From positions 1 through 64,000 of the forward strand of contig JAVBXN010000009.1 in the NCBI GenBank assembly GCA_030824515.1: a DNA stretch of 64,000 nucleotides, written 5' to 3'. Origin of the DNA: Pelobacter sp. Its GTDB lineage: Bacteria; Desulfobacterota; Desulfuromonadia; Geobacterales; Pseudopelobacteraceae. Within the stretch, counting starts at the first letter, position 1; each line of letters starts with the position of its first letter. A model generated the notes under the pieces. The model saw only the letters and a program-made list of their open reading frames with translations. It ran no database searches and was not told the origin of the DNA. Below, one piece after another: positions 28,403 to 38,529 of this stretch. Both the position numbers and the translations under genes were made by a program.

Positions 28403-29077
28403 TCAATGGGTTCGGAAGTCTCTGATACATGCGCTGCTGTCAAAGGCCGGTTGATTGACCTGTGAACCGACTGTATAGATATCCAATTTATCGGATGGCT
28501 CGGATTTCAAAACGGCACGGTAGTTTGCCGCTGAGAACCTGGCAGCTGAAAGCCAAAGCGAGAAGTCTTCCTCGGCAATGGTTGCCGGCATGCGTTCATG
28601 AATCGGTCGAATCAGACCATTGGCGGCCGTTGTGATAATGGTGCATGTATCTATCTCTTTTCCACCCGGTGTTCTCCAGCGATTGAGCAAGCCGGCAAAG
28701 GCCATGTGTGCGCCATCCTTGCGGGTAACGTACCATGGCTGCTTTTTGTCACCACCGTTTTGCCAGATGTAGAACCCGTTGGCCGGTATTATGCACCTGC
28801 AATTGTCCGACAGGCAGTTCCAGTCGGATTCACCGGTCAATGTTTCCGCAGCCGTATTGATCAGGTTAGTACCGATACCAAGATCATTGGCCCAGGAAGG
28901 CGCCTGGCCCCAACGGACAAACGACAGCCGCCGTACCCCGTCCTTTTCTTCTCTGATGATCGGTATCTGGTGCGTTGGAGCAATGTTGTAGCGTGGCCTG
29001 CATGATTCCGGCACAGCCACACCGAATGTTGCTGAAAGAAGTTCAGGCAAAAGCAATGAAGTGAAGCGTCCGCACAT
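28403..29077 (-). CDS. SRAP domain protein (YedK/HMCES family)
   Basis: Forms a covalent link to abasic sites in single-stranded DNA through its N-terminal cysteine, protecting the site. Cys2 in MCGRFT is present, along with the active-site Asn in LINTAAETL and HERMPA. RRCLVPADGFYEW is here CRCIIPANGFYIW. The usual Arg of NARAET is replaced by Thr (NTAAET). 224 residues is normal. Monocistronic and convergent with DUF1456. Confidence 0.9.
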   Translation of the reverse strand: MCGRFTSLLLPELLSATFGVAVPESCRPRYNIAPTHQIPIIREEKDGVRRLSFVRWGQAPSWANDLGIGTNLINTAAETLTGESDWNCLSDNCRCIIPANGFYIWQNGGDKKQPWYVTRKDGAHMAFAGLLNRWRTPGGKEIDTCTIITTAANGLIRPIHERMPATIAEEDFSLWLSAARFSAANYRAVLKSEPSDKLDIYTVGSQVNQPAFDSSACIRDFRTH

Positions 29078-29372
29078 TTTGATACCCCTTGCCGGATTAG
29101 AATCGAATTCAGTTCAATACAATCTTGTCAAAAGGCCGTCTCTGGGTCTTGGCGGAGCTTTCCGCCATTGTATACACTTCTAATTATACCAATTAACTGA
29201 AAACTCTTTAATGTGCGATAAAAAAATCCCAATGTGTGCAGATGGTTGCCTATAGCGCAACTGAAGGCGTTATATCTGTTGAAAACATGCGGGCGTTCAG
29301 GAACTTGTATTAGTGCTCTCACAGGCGTATAACACCCGGTGGATACTAACCGACATAGGGGAGAATCGAATC

Positions 29373-30152
29373 ATGTCACTTATATTAACCTCCTACAACG
29401 ACCTCATCGGCACCATCACCTTCAATCATGACGAGACCCGCAACAGCCTTTCAAACAATCTGCTGAACGAGTTGATCGAGGCGTTACACCTTTTTGAACG
29501 GCACAAGGCGCGTGCCGTTGTAATTCGCGCCAAGCCCGGTGTCAAAGTCTGGTCGTCGGGCTTTGACATCAAGGAACTGCCGATTCCTGGACGGGATCCG
29601 CTCTCCTACAATGATCCACTGGAACAGGCTCTGCGGGCGATTCAGCTGTTTCCGGCGCCGGTGCTGGCGATGGTCGAAGGCAGTGTCTGGGGCGGCGCCT
29701 GCGACCTGGCCTGCATCTGCGACATTGCAATCGGCTGCCCCAGCGCTTCATTTGCCATCACACCGGCCAAGATCGGAGTTCCGTACAACTCCACCGGGAT
29801 ACTGCACTTCATTAATGTGGTCGGTCCGCGTTTGGCCCGCGAGATGTTTTTTACCGCCAAGCCGATCAATGCCGAAAGAGCCTTGCAGGTCGGAATTCTC
29901 AATCATCTGGTTCCAACCGATCAGCTGGAGCCTTTCTGCTATGCCATGGCCCGTCAGATTACCGAAAATTCCCCGCTGGCGATTTCGGTGATCAAGGAGC
30001 AACTTCGCCTGCTCGGCAATTCGCACCCGCTAAGTCCGGAAACGTTCGAGCGCATACAGGGTCTGCGTCGCAAGGCCTATGACAGCGCCGATTACCTGGA
30101 AGGCAAAAACGCTTTTTATGAAAAACGGATGCCGAACTTCAAGGGAGAGTAA
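29373..30152 (+). CDS. scpB: Methylmalonyl-CoA decarboxylase (crotonase fold)
   Basis: Decarboxylates methylmalonyl-CoA to propionyl-CoA. The protein is close in sequence to E. coli ScpB along its full length: ELP-GRDPLSYNDPL, MVEGSVWGGACDLA, GVPYNSTGI, PITA-like PINAERALQVGILNHLV and KRMPNFKGE. 259 residues. I choose ATG 29373 with GGGAG before it. A crotonase of another specificity is possible but the similarity is high. Followed by the promoter and start of ilvD. Confidence 0.85.
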   Translation: MSLILTSYNDLIGTITFNHDETRNSLSNNLLNELIEALHLFERHKARAVVIRAKPGVKVWSSGFDIKELPIPGRDPLSYNDPLEQALRAIQLFPAPVLAMVEGSVWGGACDLACICDIAIGCPSASFAITPAKIGVPYNSTGILHFINVVGPRLAREMFFTAKPINAERALQVGILNHLVPTDQLEPFCYAMARQITENSPLAISVIKEQLRLLGNSHPLSPETFERIQGLRRKAYDSADYLEGKNAFYEKRMPNFKGE

Positions 30153-30167
30153 GCTCTTGTATTCCAA

Positions 30168-30196
30168 TTGACATATTCCAACTTATATATTATTGT
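30168..30196 (+). promoter_or_regulatory. Predicted sigma-70 promoter of ilvD
   Basis: TTGACA at 30168-30173 and TATTGT at 30191-30196 are separated by 17 bases. The ilvD ATG is at 30274. A small hairpin (AGCCG/CGGCT) occurs in the leader. Confidence 0.55.
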
Positions 30197-30273
30197 TCCA
30201 AACCCGCTAAGCCGCATCAATCGGCTGTTTGACGGGATGAAACATTCAACCCATCGACAAGGATGATAACCGT

Positions 30274-31932
30274 ATGCGTAGCGATACAATTAAAAAAGGA
30301 CTTGAGAGGACGCCACATCGCGCCCTGCTGAAGGGAACCGGCGTACCACAGAGCCAGATGGACAAGCCGTTCATCGGGGTAGCGACCAGCTTTACCGATC
30401 TTATTCCCGGCCATGTGGGTATGCGCGATCTTGAACGTTTCATCGAAAAGGGTGTTCATACCGGTGGAGGCCATTCCTTCTTCTTCGGCATTCCCGGTGT
30501 CTGCGACGGCATGGCCATGGGGCATAAGGGGATGCACTATTCATTGCCGACCCGCGAGCTGATTGCCGATATGGTCGAGTCTGTGGCCGAGGCGCACCGG
30601 CTGGACGGCCTGGTGCTTCTGACCAACTGCGACAAGATCACCCCCGGCATGCTGATGGCCGCTGCACGGCTGGATATTCCCTGCATCGTCGTTACCGCCG
30701 GTCCGATGATGAGCGGCCGCGGCCAGTCCGGTCGCCAGTTTTCGTTCGTATCCGACACGTTCGAGGCCATGGCCCGTTACAAGGCCGGTGTGATCAGTGA
30801 CAAGGAACTGCAGGTTTGCGAAGACAACGCCTGTCCTGGCATGGGTTCCTGTCAGGGACTCTTCACCGCCAACACCATGGCGATACTGACCGAGACGATG
30901 GGGATGAGTCTGCCGCGCTGCGGCACGGCACTGGCGGTCTCTGCTCTGAAAAGACGCATAGCTTTTGCTTCCGGCGAAAAAATTGTCGAGCTGGTTCAGA
31001 ACAACATCACTCCGCGCAGCATCATGACCCGAGAAGCCTTCGAGAACGCCATCCGCGTCGATCTGGCCCTGGGAGGGTCATCCAATACGGTGCTGCATCT
31101 GCTGGCTATCGCCAGGGAGGCCGGAGTGGACCTGCCCCTGGAATTATTTGATGAACTGGCCAAGGATACGCCACAGCTGGCTTCGATGAACCCTGCCGGC
31201 GAGCATTTCATGGAAGACCTGGACATTGCCGGCGGAGTGGCTGGTGTGTTCAAGCAGCTGGGAGACAAGATCAAGGATACGCAGACACTCTTCGGCCTTA
31301 CCACGCATCAGCTGGCCGAGAGCATTCAGAATGTTGACGAGGAGGTCATCCGCCCGCTTGGGAACCCGGTGAAGAAGGAAGGTGGCATAGCTATCCTTAC
31401 CGGCAACATCGCTCCCAAAGGGGCTGTCGTCAAGCAGTCCGGCGTTTCGGAGGCAATGATGCAGTTTGAGGGCACCGCCCGCTGTTTTGATGCCGAGGAA
31501 CTGGCCATGGCCGCCATCATGGAGGGCAGGATCACCTCCGGCGACGTGGTCGTGATCCGCTACGAAGGGCCCAAGGGAGGGCCGGGCATGCGCGAAATGC
31601 TGGCGCCTACGGCCGCCATCATGGGCATGGGGTTGGGCGACTCGGTCGCGCTGATTACCGACGGTCGCTTTTCGGGCGGCACCCGCGGTCCCTGTATTGG
31701 CCACATCTCTCCGGAGGCCGCCGAGGGTGGCCCGATCGCCCTGGTGGAAGATGGGGACCGGATTCTGCTGGATATTCCGGCCCGGAAACTGGAATTGCTG
31801 GTTGACGAAGCGACCCTGGCAGTACGTCTGGCAAAATGGAAGGCTCCGGAGCCGAAAATAAAGACCGGCTGGCTGGCCCGCTATGCAAAGGCTGTCACAT
31901 CGGCCCACACCGGAGCTGTGACAACCGCCTGA
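30274..31932 (+). CDS. ilvD: Dihydroxy-acid dehydratase
   Basis: Iron-sulfur enzyme that dehydrates dihydroxy-isovalerate and dihydroxy-methylvalerate to the keto acids for valine and isoleucine. The cluster cysteines are in [11 protein letters not shown] and [16 protein letters not shown]. Catalytic-region motifs such as [14 protein letters not shown] and [11 protein letters not shown] are intact. 552 residues. It heads the ilvD-ilvB-ilvN group; 61 bp separate it from ilvB, and a hairpin spans its stop. Confidence 0.97.
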   Translation: MRSDTIKKGLERTPHRALLKGTGVPQSQMDKPFIGVATSFTDLIPGHVGMRDLERFIEKGVHTGGGHSFFFGIPGVCDGMAMGHKGMHYSLPTRELIADMVESVAEAHRLDGLVLLTNCDKITPGMLMAAARLDIPCIVVTAGPMMSGRGQSGRQFSFVSDTFEAMARYKAGVISDKELQVCEDNACPGMGSCQGLFTANTMAILTETMGMSLPRCGTALAVSALKRRIAFASGEKIVELVQNNITPRSIMTREAFENAIRVDLALGGSSNTVLHLLAIAREAGVDLPLELFDELAKDTPQLASMNPAGEHFMEDLDIAGGVAGVFKQLGDKIKDTQTLFGLTTHQLAESIQNVDEEVIRPLGNPVKKEGGIAILTGNIAPKGAVVKQSGVSEAMMQFEGTARCFDAEELAMAAIMEGRITSGDVVVIRYEGPKGGPGMREMLAPTAAIMGMGLGDSVALITDGRFSGGTRGPCIGHISPEAAEGGPIALVEDGDRILLDIPARKLELLVDEATLAVRLAKWKAPEPKIKTGWLARYAKAVTSAHTGAVTTA

Positions 31933-31953
31933 ACCGGTTTTTCCGGTTCAGGC
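31927..31953 (+). other. Hairpin spanning ilvD stop codon
   Basis: A perfect 11-bp inverted repeat (GCCTGAACCGG and CCGGTTCAGGC, loop TTTTT) contains the ilvD TGA. There is no T run afterwards, so it may be a weak terminator or an mRNA processing or stability signal between ilvD and ilvB. Confidence 0.5.
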
Positions 31954-31993
31954 CACTACACACGAAATAATTTAATTTAAATGAGGTAATTAC

Positions 31994-33694
31994 ATGAAAA
32001 TGAACGGCGCACGAATAATGCTGGAATGTCTGAAAAAGGAGGGCGTTGACACCGTCTTCGGCTATCCAGGCGGTACAGTGATCAATATCTACGACGAGCT
32101 TTTCAGCTTCAAGGAAATCCGTCACATACTGCCGCGTCACGAGCAGGCCGGCACGCATGCCGCCGACGGTTACGCACGCGCAACCGGCAAGGTCGGCGTG
32201 GCGATCGCCACATCGGGGCCGGGCGCGACCAATACCGTGACCGCGATCGCCACGGCCTACATGGATTCGATTCCGATGGTGATTGTCACCGGGCAGGTGC
32301 CAACTGCGCTGATCGGCAACGATGCCTTTCAGGAAGTTGACATCATCGGCATCACCCGCCCCTGCACCAAGCACAGCTTTCTTATCAGGGATGTCAAGGA
32401 TATCGCAACGATTATGAAGAAAGCCTTCTATATCGCCCGCACCGGCCGTCCCGGCCCGGTTCTGGTTGACTTTCCCAAGGATATCCAGGTTGCCATGGGT
32501 GAGTTCTCCTACCCCGACTCGGTCGAAATCCGCAGTTACAAGCCGACCGTTGAAGGGCATCCTCGTCAGGTTGAAAAAGCCTGCAAGATGATTCTTGAGG
32601 CACACAAGCCGGTGTTGTACGTCGGTGGTGGCGTAGTGCTCGGCGACGCGTCTGAACAGCTGACCGTCCTTGCGCGTAAACTCGGTATTCCGGTTACCAC
32701 CACTCTGATGGGATTGGGTTCCTTCCCGGGCGACGACCCGCTTTCTCTGGGCATGCTCGGCATGCATGGCGCATATTGCGCCAATATGGCCATGACCCAC
32801 AGCGATCTGATCATTGCGGTCGGGTCACGTTTCGATGACCGGGTTACCGGCAAACTGGCCACCTTCGCTCCCCATGCCAAGATCATCCATATCGATGTCG
32901 ATCCGACCTCGATCAAGAAAAATGTGCGGGTTGACCTTCCGATTGTCGGCGACGTCAAGGACGTTCTGGCGCAGATGATCAAGTTTACCGATAAGATGAA
33001 AGACAAAACGGTCGAATTTGCTGCCGCCATGGAACCGTGGCATGAGGATATCTCAGCCTGGAAGGACAAGCATCCGATCAGCTATAAAAGCAGCACTACA
33101 ACCATAAAGCCCCAGTTTGTGATTCAGAAACTGCGCGAACTTTGCGACGAAAATGCGATCATATCCACCGATGTCGGACAACACCAGATGTGGACCGCCC
33201 AGTTTTTCAAGTTCAACTCCCCTCGTACGCTGCTGACTTCCGGCGGACTCGGCACGATGGGTTACGGTCTGCCGGCAGCGATGGGGGCCCAGGCGGCTTT
33301 CCCGGGGCGTCAGGTGATAACGATCTGCGGTGACGGCGGGGTGCAGATGAACATCCAGGAAATGGCCACGCTGGTACAGAACAAGCTGCCGGTCAAGATC
33401 GTAATCCTGAACAACAACTTCCTCGGCATGGTTCGCCAGTGGCAGGAGCTGTTCTTCGACAAGCGCTATTCACAGACCTGCATGGAATTGCCGATCGACT
33501 ACATCAAGCTGGCCGACGCCTATGGCGCGAAAGGCTTTCTCGCCACCAAGCCGGACGAGGTTGAGAAGGTCATCAAACAGGGCTTTGCGGAAAAAGGGCC
33601 GGTGATCATGGAATTCAAGATTGCCCGTGAAGAGAAGGTCCTTCCGATGGTTCCGGCCGGTGCGTCATTAAATGAAATGGTACTGAACGCGTAA
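31994..33694 (+). CDS. ilvB: Acetolactate synthase large subunit
   Basis: ThDP-dependent condensation of two pyruvates, or pyruvate and 2-ketobutyrate. The N-terminal GYPGG, the FAD-region GSRFDDRVTG and the ThDP/Mg motif GDGGVQMN ending in NNNFLGMVRQWQ are intact. 566 residues. A 13-bp gap separates it from the regulatory subunit ilvN. The start ATG 31994 follows GAGG. Confidence 0.97.
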   Translation: MKMNGARIMLECLKKEGVDTVFGYPGGTVINIYDELFSFKEIRHILPRHEQAGTHAADGYARATGKVGVAIATSGPGATNTVTAIATAYMDSIPMVIVTGQVPTALIGNDAFQEVDIIGITRPCTKHSFLIRDVKDIATIMKKAFYIARTGRPGPVLVDFPKDIQVAMGEFSYPDSVEIRSYKPTVEGHPRQVEKACKMILEAHKPVLYVGGGVVLGDASEQLTVLARKLGIPVTTTLMGLGSFPGDDPLSLGMLGMHGAYCANMAMTHSDLIIAVGSRFDDRVTGKLATFAPHAKIIHIDVDPTSIKKNVRVDLPIVGDVKDVLAQMIKFTDKMKDKTVEFAAAMEPWHEDISAWKDKHPISYKSSTTTIKPQFVIQKLRELCDENAIISTDVGQHQMWTAQFFKFNSPRTLLTSGGLGTMGYGLPAAMGAQAAFPGRQVITICGDGGVQMNIQEMATLVQNKLPVKIVILNNNFLGMVRQWQELFFDKRYSQTCMELPIDYIKLADAYGAKGFLATKPDEVEKVIKQGFAEKGPVIMEFKIAREEKVLPMVPAGASLNEMVLNA

Positions 33695-33707
33695 GGAGAA
33701 TACTGCC

Positions 33708-34199
33708 ATGCAACATACAATATCGGTTATGGTTGAAAATGAATTTGGTGTGCTTTCCCGGGTGGCGAGCCTGTTTTCCGGGCGCGGTTTTAATATTGAT
33801 TCGCTTTCGGTGGCGCCCACCAACGAAGAAGGTCTGTCGCGGATGACCATCGTTACCCGTGGTGACGACAAGGTTCTGGAACAGATCAACAAACAGCTTA
33901 ACAAGCTGATTGATGTGCTCAAGGTGATCGACTTCACCGATGGCAGCGGTATAGAACGCGAAATGGCGTTGATCAAGGTTACGGCCGAAGACGAGAGCCG
34001 CGCCGAGGTGCTGCGCATCGTCGATATCTTCCGCGCCAAGATTATTGACGTTACCCCCAAATCCTATACGATCGAGGCCACCGGCAACCCGCTCAAGATT
34101 GACGCGATTCTCGATCTTTTGCGCCCGTTGGGGTTGAAGGAGCTGGTCCGTACCGGTTCGGTCACGATCGGCCGTGGAGCAAAAGGGTGGAAGGGTTAG
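33708..34199 (+). CDS. ilvN: Acetolactate synthase small subunit
   Basis: Regulatory subunit that gives valine feedback inhibition and raises activity. The N-terminal ACT domain shows SVMVENEFGVLSRVASLFSGRG with FNIDSLSV, and the C-terminal half contains GNPLKIDAIL. 163 residues. Coupled to ilvB and followed by an intrinsic terminator. Confidence 0.96.
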   Translation: MQHTISVMVENEFGVLSRVASLFSGRGFNIDSLSVAPTNEEGLSRMTIVTRGDDKVLEQINKQLNKLIDVLKVIDFTDGSGIEREMALIKVTAEDESRAEVLRIVDIFRAKIIDVTPKSYTIEATGNPLKIDAILDLLRPLGLKELVRTGSVTIGRGAKGWKG

Positions 34200-34230
34200 G
34201 CGGTTCCTTGTCGGAACGTGAAAAAATGAC

Positions 34231-34258
34231 AAGCCGCCACTAAACCGGCGGCTTTTCT
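34231..34258 (+). terminator. Intrinsic terminator after ilvN
   Basis: Stem AAGCCGCC/GGCGGCTT (8 bp) is followed by TTCTTG. Good quality. Confidence 0.8.
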
Positions 34259-34315
34259 TGTGGTGTTCATATGTGCAGTGTGCGGCCATGACCGCGGTCT
34301 AAACAGCTATTTGCG

Positions 34316-34344
34316 TTGACAGCCGCGGTCGAATGTAGTATCTG
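34316..34344 (+). promoter_or_regulatory. Predicted ilvC promoter
   Basis: TTGACA (34316-34321) and TATCTG (34339-34344) are separated by 17 bases. The repeat CCGCGGTC occurs inside the spacer and again at 34291-34300 upstream. Confidence 0.6.
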
Positions 34345-34357
34345 TCTCGTTCCTTTT

Positions 34358-34380
34358 CTTATCCAGATTATCTGGATAAG
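34358..34380 (+). promoter_or_regulatory. Operator-like palindrome in the ilvC leader
   Basis: A perfect inverted repeat has 11-bp arms (CTTATCCAGAT and its complement) around one T. It starts about 13 bases after the predicted -10, where a bound repressor would block transcription. An AT-rich 11-bp inverted repeat (34390-34413, arm GAAATTATTTT) and a third small hairpin (TCTGAC/GTCAGA) follow before the ilvC ribosome site. Confidence 0.6.
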
Positions 34381-34448
34381 TGCGTCAACGAAATTATTTT
34401 AAAAAATAATTTCTGACTTACTAAACGTCAGACCGGTTTGCCGGATAA

Positions 34449-35483
<1,035 letters not shown>

Positions 35484-35504
35484 CGGATAGTCACTGCGAT
35501 TAAC

Positions 35505-35537
35505 GACACCCCTTTACCCTTGCGGGAGAGGGGTGTC
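35505..35537 (+). terminator. Hairpin after ilvC
   Basis: Nine paired bases (GACACCCCT with AGGGGTGTC) enclose a 15-nt loop and are followed by TGCGCTTGTG. No T run. Confidence 0.5.
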
Positions 35538-35598
35538 TGCGCTTGTGGCATACTGTAAATAACTACACGTTATCCCATTTATCGGGGTTAGGCAGATC

Positions 35599-36258
35599 AT
35601 GGACAATTCATCACCTTTTGCCAGGGAAGGCTACCCTTTCATCCTCTTCTCGGTCGGATTGACTTTCATACTCGTGCTTGCGTCATGGAAACTGGCGTCA
35701 CTGGTACTGGCTGTTCCCGCAGTCATAGCTTTCCTGCTGATGCTTTTCGTGTTGTACTTTTTCCGCAACCCTGAAAGAACCCCTTCCGCCGACCCCAAAG
35801 AAGTTGTTGCTCCGGCGGACGGAACCGTAATAGTCTGCGAGCGTGTATCCGAAACTCCTTTGGGAGTCGAGTCTCTCAAGATCAGCATTTTCATGTCCGT
35901 GTTCAACGTGCATGTCAACAGAGTGCCCTTGGACGGCAAAGTGCTGGATGTCTCGTACAACAGGGGCAAGTTCTTCGACGCCCGTGACGGGCGGGCATCC
36001 TGTGAGAATGAACGCAACGGTATTGTTCTGGAAACAGCCGGCGGAGTTAAAATCGCATTCGTACAGATCGCCGGCCTGATTGCGCGCCGTATTATCTGCT
36101 ATCCGCAGATTGGTGACATTCTGAAGAGAGGCGAACGCTATGGTCTGATACGTTTCGGTTCGCGCGTGGATGTATATCTGCCGCCAGATGTCGTGCCTTT
36201 GGTCAAGATAGGCGATAAAACCGTGGCCGGAGAGACTGTTCTGGGAAGAATCGGTTAA
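35599..36258 (+). CDS. psd: Phosphatidylserine decarboxylase proenzyme
   Basis: Makes phosphatidylethanolamine. Two N-terminal hydrophobic segments precede the catalytic part. The pyruvoyl-forming cleavage site is in RFGSRVD near the C-terminus, and VVAPADGTV and SVFNVHVNRVP are typical of the short Psd class. 219 residues. It is 16 bp upstream of pssA, which supplies its substrate. Confidence 0.95.
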   Translation: MDNSSPFAREGYPFILFSVGLTFILVLASWKLASLVLAVPAVIAFLLMLFVLYFFRNPERTPSADPKEVVAPADGTVIVCERVSETPLGVESLKISIFMSVFNVHVNRVPLDGKVLDVSYNRGKFFDARDGRASCENERNGIVLETAGGVKIAFVQIAGLIARRIICYPQIGDILKRGERYGLIRFGSRVDVYLPPDVVPLVKIGDKTVAGETVLGRIG

Positions 36259-36274
36259 GTGAGGATTCCGTCGC

Positions 36275-37087
36275 ATGAGCCTTGAAATTCAGGAAGAAAC
36301 CATTACAAAAAAAGATAGCATCAAACGCGGAATTTACATCCTGCCCAACCTGTTCACTACTGCCAGCCTGTTTGCCGGATTCTACAGCATGGTCAAGACG
36401 CTTAACGGTGGCAGCGAGGATTTCAGGATCGCGGCCCTGTTCATCTTCGTCTCGGCCATTTTTGACGGGCTGGATGGCAAGGTTGCCCGCATGACCGGCA
36501 CCACCAGCAAGTTCGGTGTCGAGTATGATTCTCTGGCCGATGTTGTCGCGTTCGGCGTGACGCCGGCCCTGATGATGTACGCCTGGGCGCTGAAGCCGTT
36601 CGGCCGGTTGGGCTGGTTGGCGGCTTTCCTGTTTCTGGCCTGTTGCGCGTTGCGCTTGGCCCGTTTCAACGTGCAGGTCGATACGGTCGAAAGCAAACGT
36701 TTCGTGGGACTCCCCACGCCGGCTGCAGCCTGCATGGTCGCTTCCACGGTACTGCTCTTCCATCATTTCGGTTGGCCCAGCTCTTTCAAACGCCTGGCAA
36801 TTGTCGTGCTGATCTATCTGCTGGCATTCCTGATGGTCTCCAACTTCCGCTATTATTCCTTCAAGGATCCGGCGCTGATCAAGCGTCAGCCCTTCGGTTT
36901 TCTGCTGCTGGCGGTTGTGCTGCTGATAGTTGTGGCTGCCGAGCCGGTGGTGATGATATTCTCGATCATGCTGCTGTATGTGTTTTCCGGACCGGTGGAT
37001 TTTCTGATTACCTGGCCGAGGCGTCGCAGGCTTGAGAAGGCGGTTCATAAGGGACACGAGGCGTCAAACAGGGGAGGCGAGGTTTAA
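36275..37087 (+). CDS. pssA: CDP-diacylglycerol-serine O-phosphatidyltransferase
   Basis: Makes phosphatidylserine from CDP-diacylglycerol and serine. The CDP-alcohol phosphatidyltransferase motif DGLDGKVARMTG with YDSLAD is visible near residue 65, and about seven membrane segments follow. 270 residues. Its stop shares the palindromic TTAA with the stop of convergent yfcE. Partner of psd upstream. Confidence 0.96.
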   Translation: MSLEIQEETITKKDSIKRGIYILPNLFTTASLFAGFYSMVKTLNGGSEDFRIAALFIFVSAIFDGLDGKVARMTGTTSKFGVEYDSLADVVAFGVTPALMMYAWALKPFGRLGWLAAFLFLACCALRLARFNVQVDTVESKRFVGLPTPAAACMVASTVLLFHHFGWPSSFKRLAIVVLIYLLAFLMVSNFRYYSFKDPALIKRQPFGFLLLAVVLLIVVAAEPVVMIFSIMLLYVFSGPVDFLITWPRRRRLEKAVHKGHEASNRGGEV

Positions 37088-37554
37088 TCGATATCGTACA
37101 GTCTGGCGGTGATGCCGTCCGTGGAAATTTCCATTACGGCAAACGTGCGATGATGGGCTGCGTGTGTCAGCGTGCCGGGGTTCAGCATCAGAAGCTCGGC
37201 ACGAAATTCATTGATTGCCCTGTGGCTGTGCCCGAACAGAATGGCATCGGCTCCGACCTCCCTGGCCCGCCGTTCAAGTTTGGACAGCCCGCTTTTTACC
37301 CCGTAAACATCTCCGTGCGACAACAAAATCCTTTTTCCTTCACATTCCCATAAGAGCTCTCGCGGGGCGTTTGAGCCGATATCGCAGTTTCCGGCAACAT
37401 TGATTACCGGGATCTCCAACACTTCGAGCATCAGGTTGGCATCATCGCTTCCGTCACCGAGATGCAGCACCATATCAACCGGCTCCGACAGAGTGTGGGC
37501 CTTGAAGGCGAGCGTCGTGTTGCCGTGTGTATCTGATATGACCAAGATTTTCAT
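37084..37554 (-). CDS. YfcE-type metallophosphoesterase
   Basis: 156 residues with all metallophosphoesterase motifs: VISDTHGN, LGDGSDD, GNCD, LSHGDVYG and GHSHRAI. Related enzymes hydrolyse phosphodiesters using Mn2+; the true substrate is not known. Convergent with pssA (four-base overlap) and divergent from sppA. Confidence 0.9.
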   Translation of the reverse strand: MKILVISDTHGNTTLAFKAHTLSEPVDMVLHLGDGSDDANLMLEVLEIPVINVAGNCDIGSNAPRELLWECEGKRILLSHGDVYGVKSGLSKLERRAREVGADAILFGHSHRAINEFRAELLMLNPGTLTHAAHHRTFAVMEISTDGITARLYDID

Positions 37555-37617
37555 ATCATGTACTCTAGCAGAACAGTCGCCTTCATTAAAGTCAAAATAA
37601 ACAAAAGGTATCCGAAT

Positions 37618-38499
37618 ATGTCAAAAAAAATCTTTATCATCATACTGGCAATTGCATTTTTCGTAACAGTGCTATTCACGGTTTCGGTCAAAATCGCCAA
37701 GTCGTTGCTGGATGGCGCCGATAACGCGTTAGTCTCCAAAGACGGCATCGGACTGGTTGAAGTTAAGGGAATGATTCTGGATTCCAAGGAAACCATTCGC
37801 CAGTTGAGACATTTTCTCAAGCAGGATGGCGTCAAGGCGGTTGTGCTCAGGGTTGACTCGCCTGGCGGTATTGTGGCCCCCTCGCAGGAAATTTACGAGG
37901 AGGTCAAGAAGTTTGCCGTTAAAAAGAAAATCATCGTCTCGATGGGGAGCCTGGCGGCTTCGGGCGGCTACTACATCTCCGCTCCGGCGACGTTGATCTA
38001 CGCCAACCCCGGTACGATTACCGCCAGCATCGGTGTCATTCTCAAACTGTCAAACATTGAGGCGCTGATGGACAAAATCGGCATCAAGTCCCATACACTC
38101 AAAACCGGGAAGTACAAGGACTCCGGGTCGCCGTTGAGAAAATTCTCGCCCGAGGACCGGGCCATGTTGCAGTCCGTGATAGATAACACCCACGAGCAGT
38201 TTATCAGGGCGGTGGCGGAAGGCCGCAAGCTGCCGGTCGAGGACGTCAGGAAAATCGCCGACGGCCGGATACTCTCCGGCGAACAGGCCAAGGGTGCCAA
38301 ACTGGTTGACCGCTTGGGAACTTTACAGGACGCGATTGAGGAGGCCGGAAAGCAGGCCGGAATCAAGGGTGAACCGGAAGTTATTCTGCCGCCGAAGAAA
38401 AAAATGAACTATCTGGATATTCTCAGCGGCGGGGTTGAGGAAAAGTTTGAAGGGACATTGAAGAGCGCTCTGGGTGGCATGCGGCTGATGTACGAGTAA
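37618..38499 (+). CDS. sppA: Signal peptide peptidase SppA, short form
   Basis: Membrane protease that cuts leftover signal peptides. An N-terminal membrane helix is followed by a serine-lysine catalytic dyad: Ser in MGSLAASGGYY and Lys in KTGKYKDSG. 293 residues, the half-length form. I choose ATG 37618 with AAAAGG upstream; the frame back to 37558 would run into the yfcE promoter. Confidence 0.94.
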   Translation: MSKKIFIIILAIAFFVTVLFTVSVKIAKSLLDGADNALVSKDGIGLVEVKGMILDSKETIRQLRHFLKQDGVKAVVLRVDSPGGIVAPSQEIYEEVKKFAVKKKIIVSMGSLAASGGYYISAPATLIYANPGTITASIGVILKLSNIEALMDKIGIKSHTLKTGKYKDSGSPLRKFSPEDRAMLQSVIDNTHEQFIRAVAEGRKLPVEDVRKIADGRILSGEQAKGAKLVDRLGTLQDAIEEAGKQAGIKGEPEVILPPKKKMNYLDILSGGVEEKFEGTLKSALGGMRLMYE

Positions 38500-38529
38500 G
38501 ATGCGATGGCCTTGGGCCGCGGTGTAGCG

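Noticed and set aside
29128-29322. Minus-strand ORF of 64 codons
   Set aside because: No ribosome site or similarity. The region holds a small TGGCGGA/TCCGCCA hairpin at 29150-29167 with no T run.
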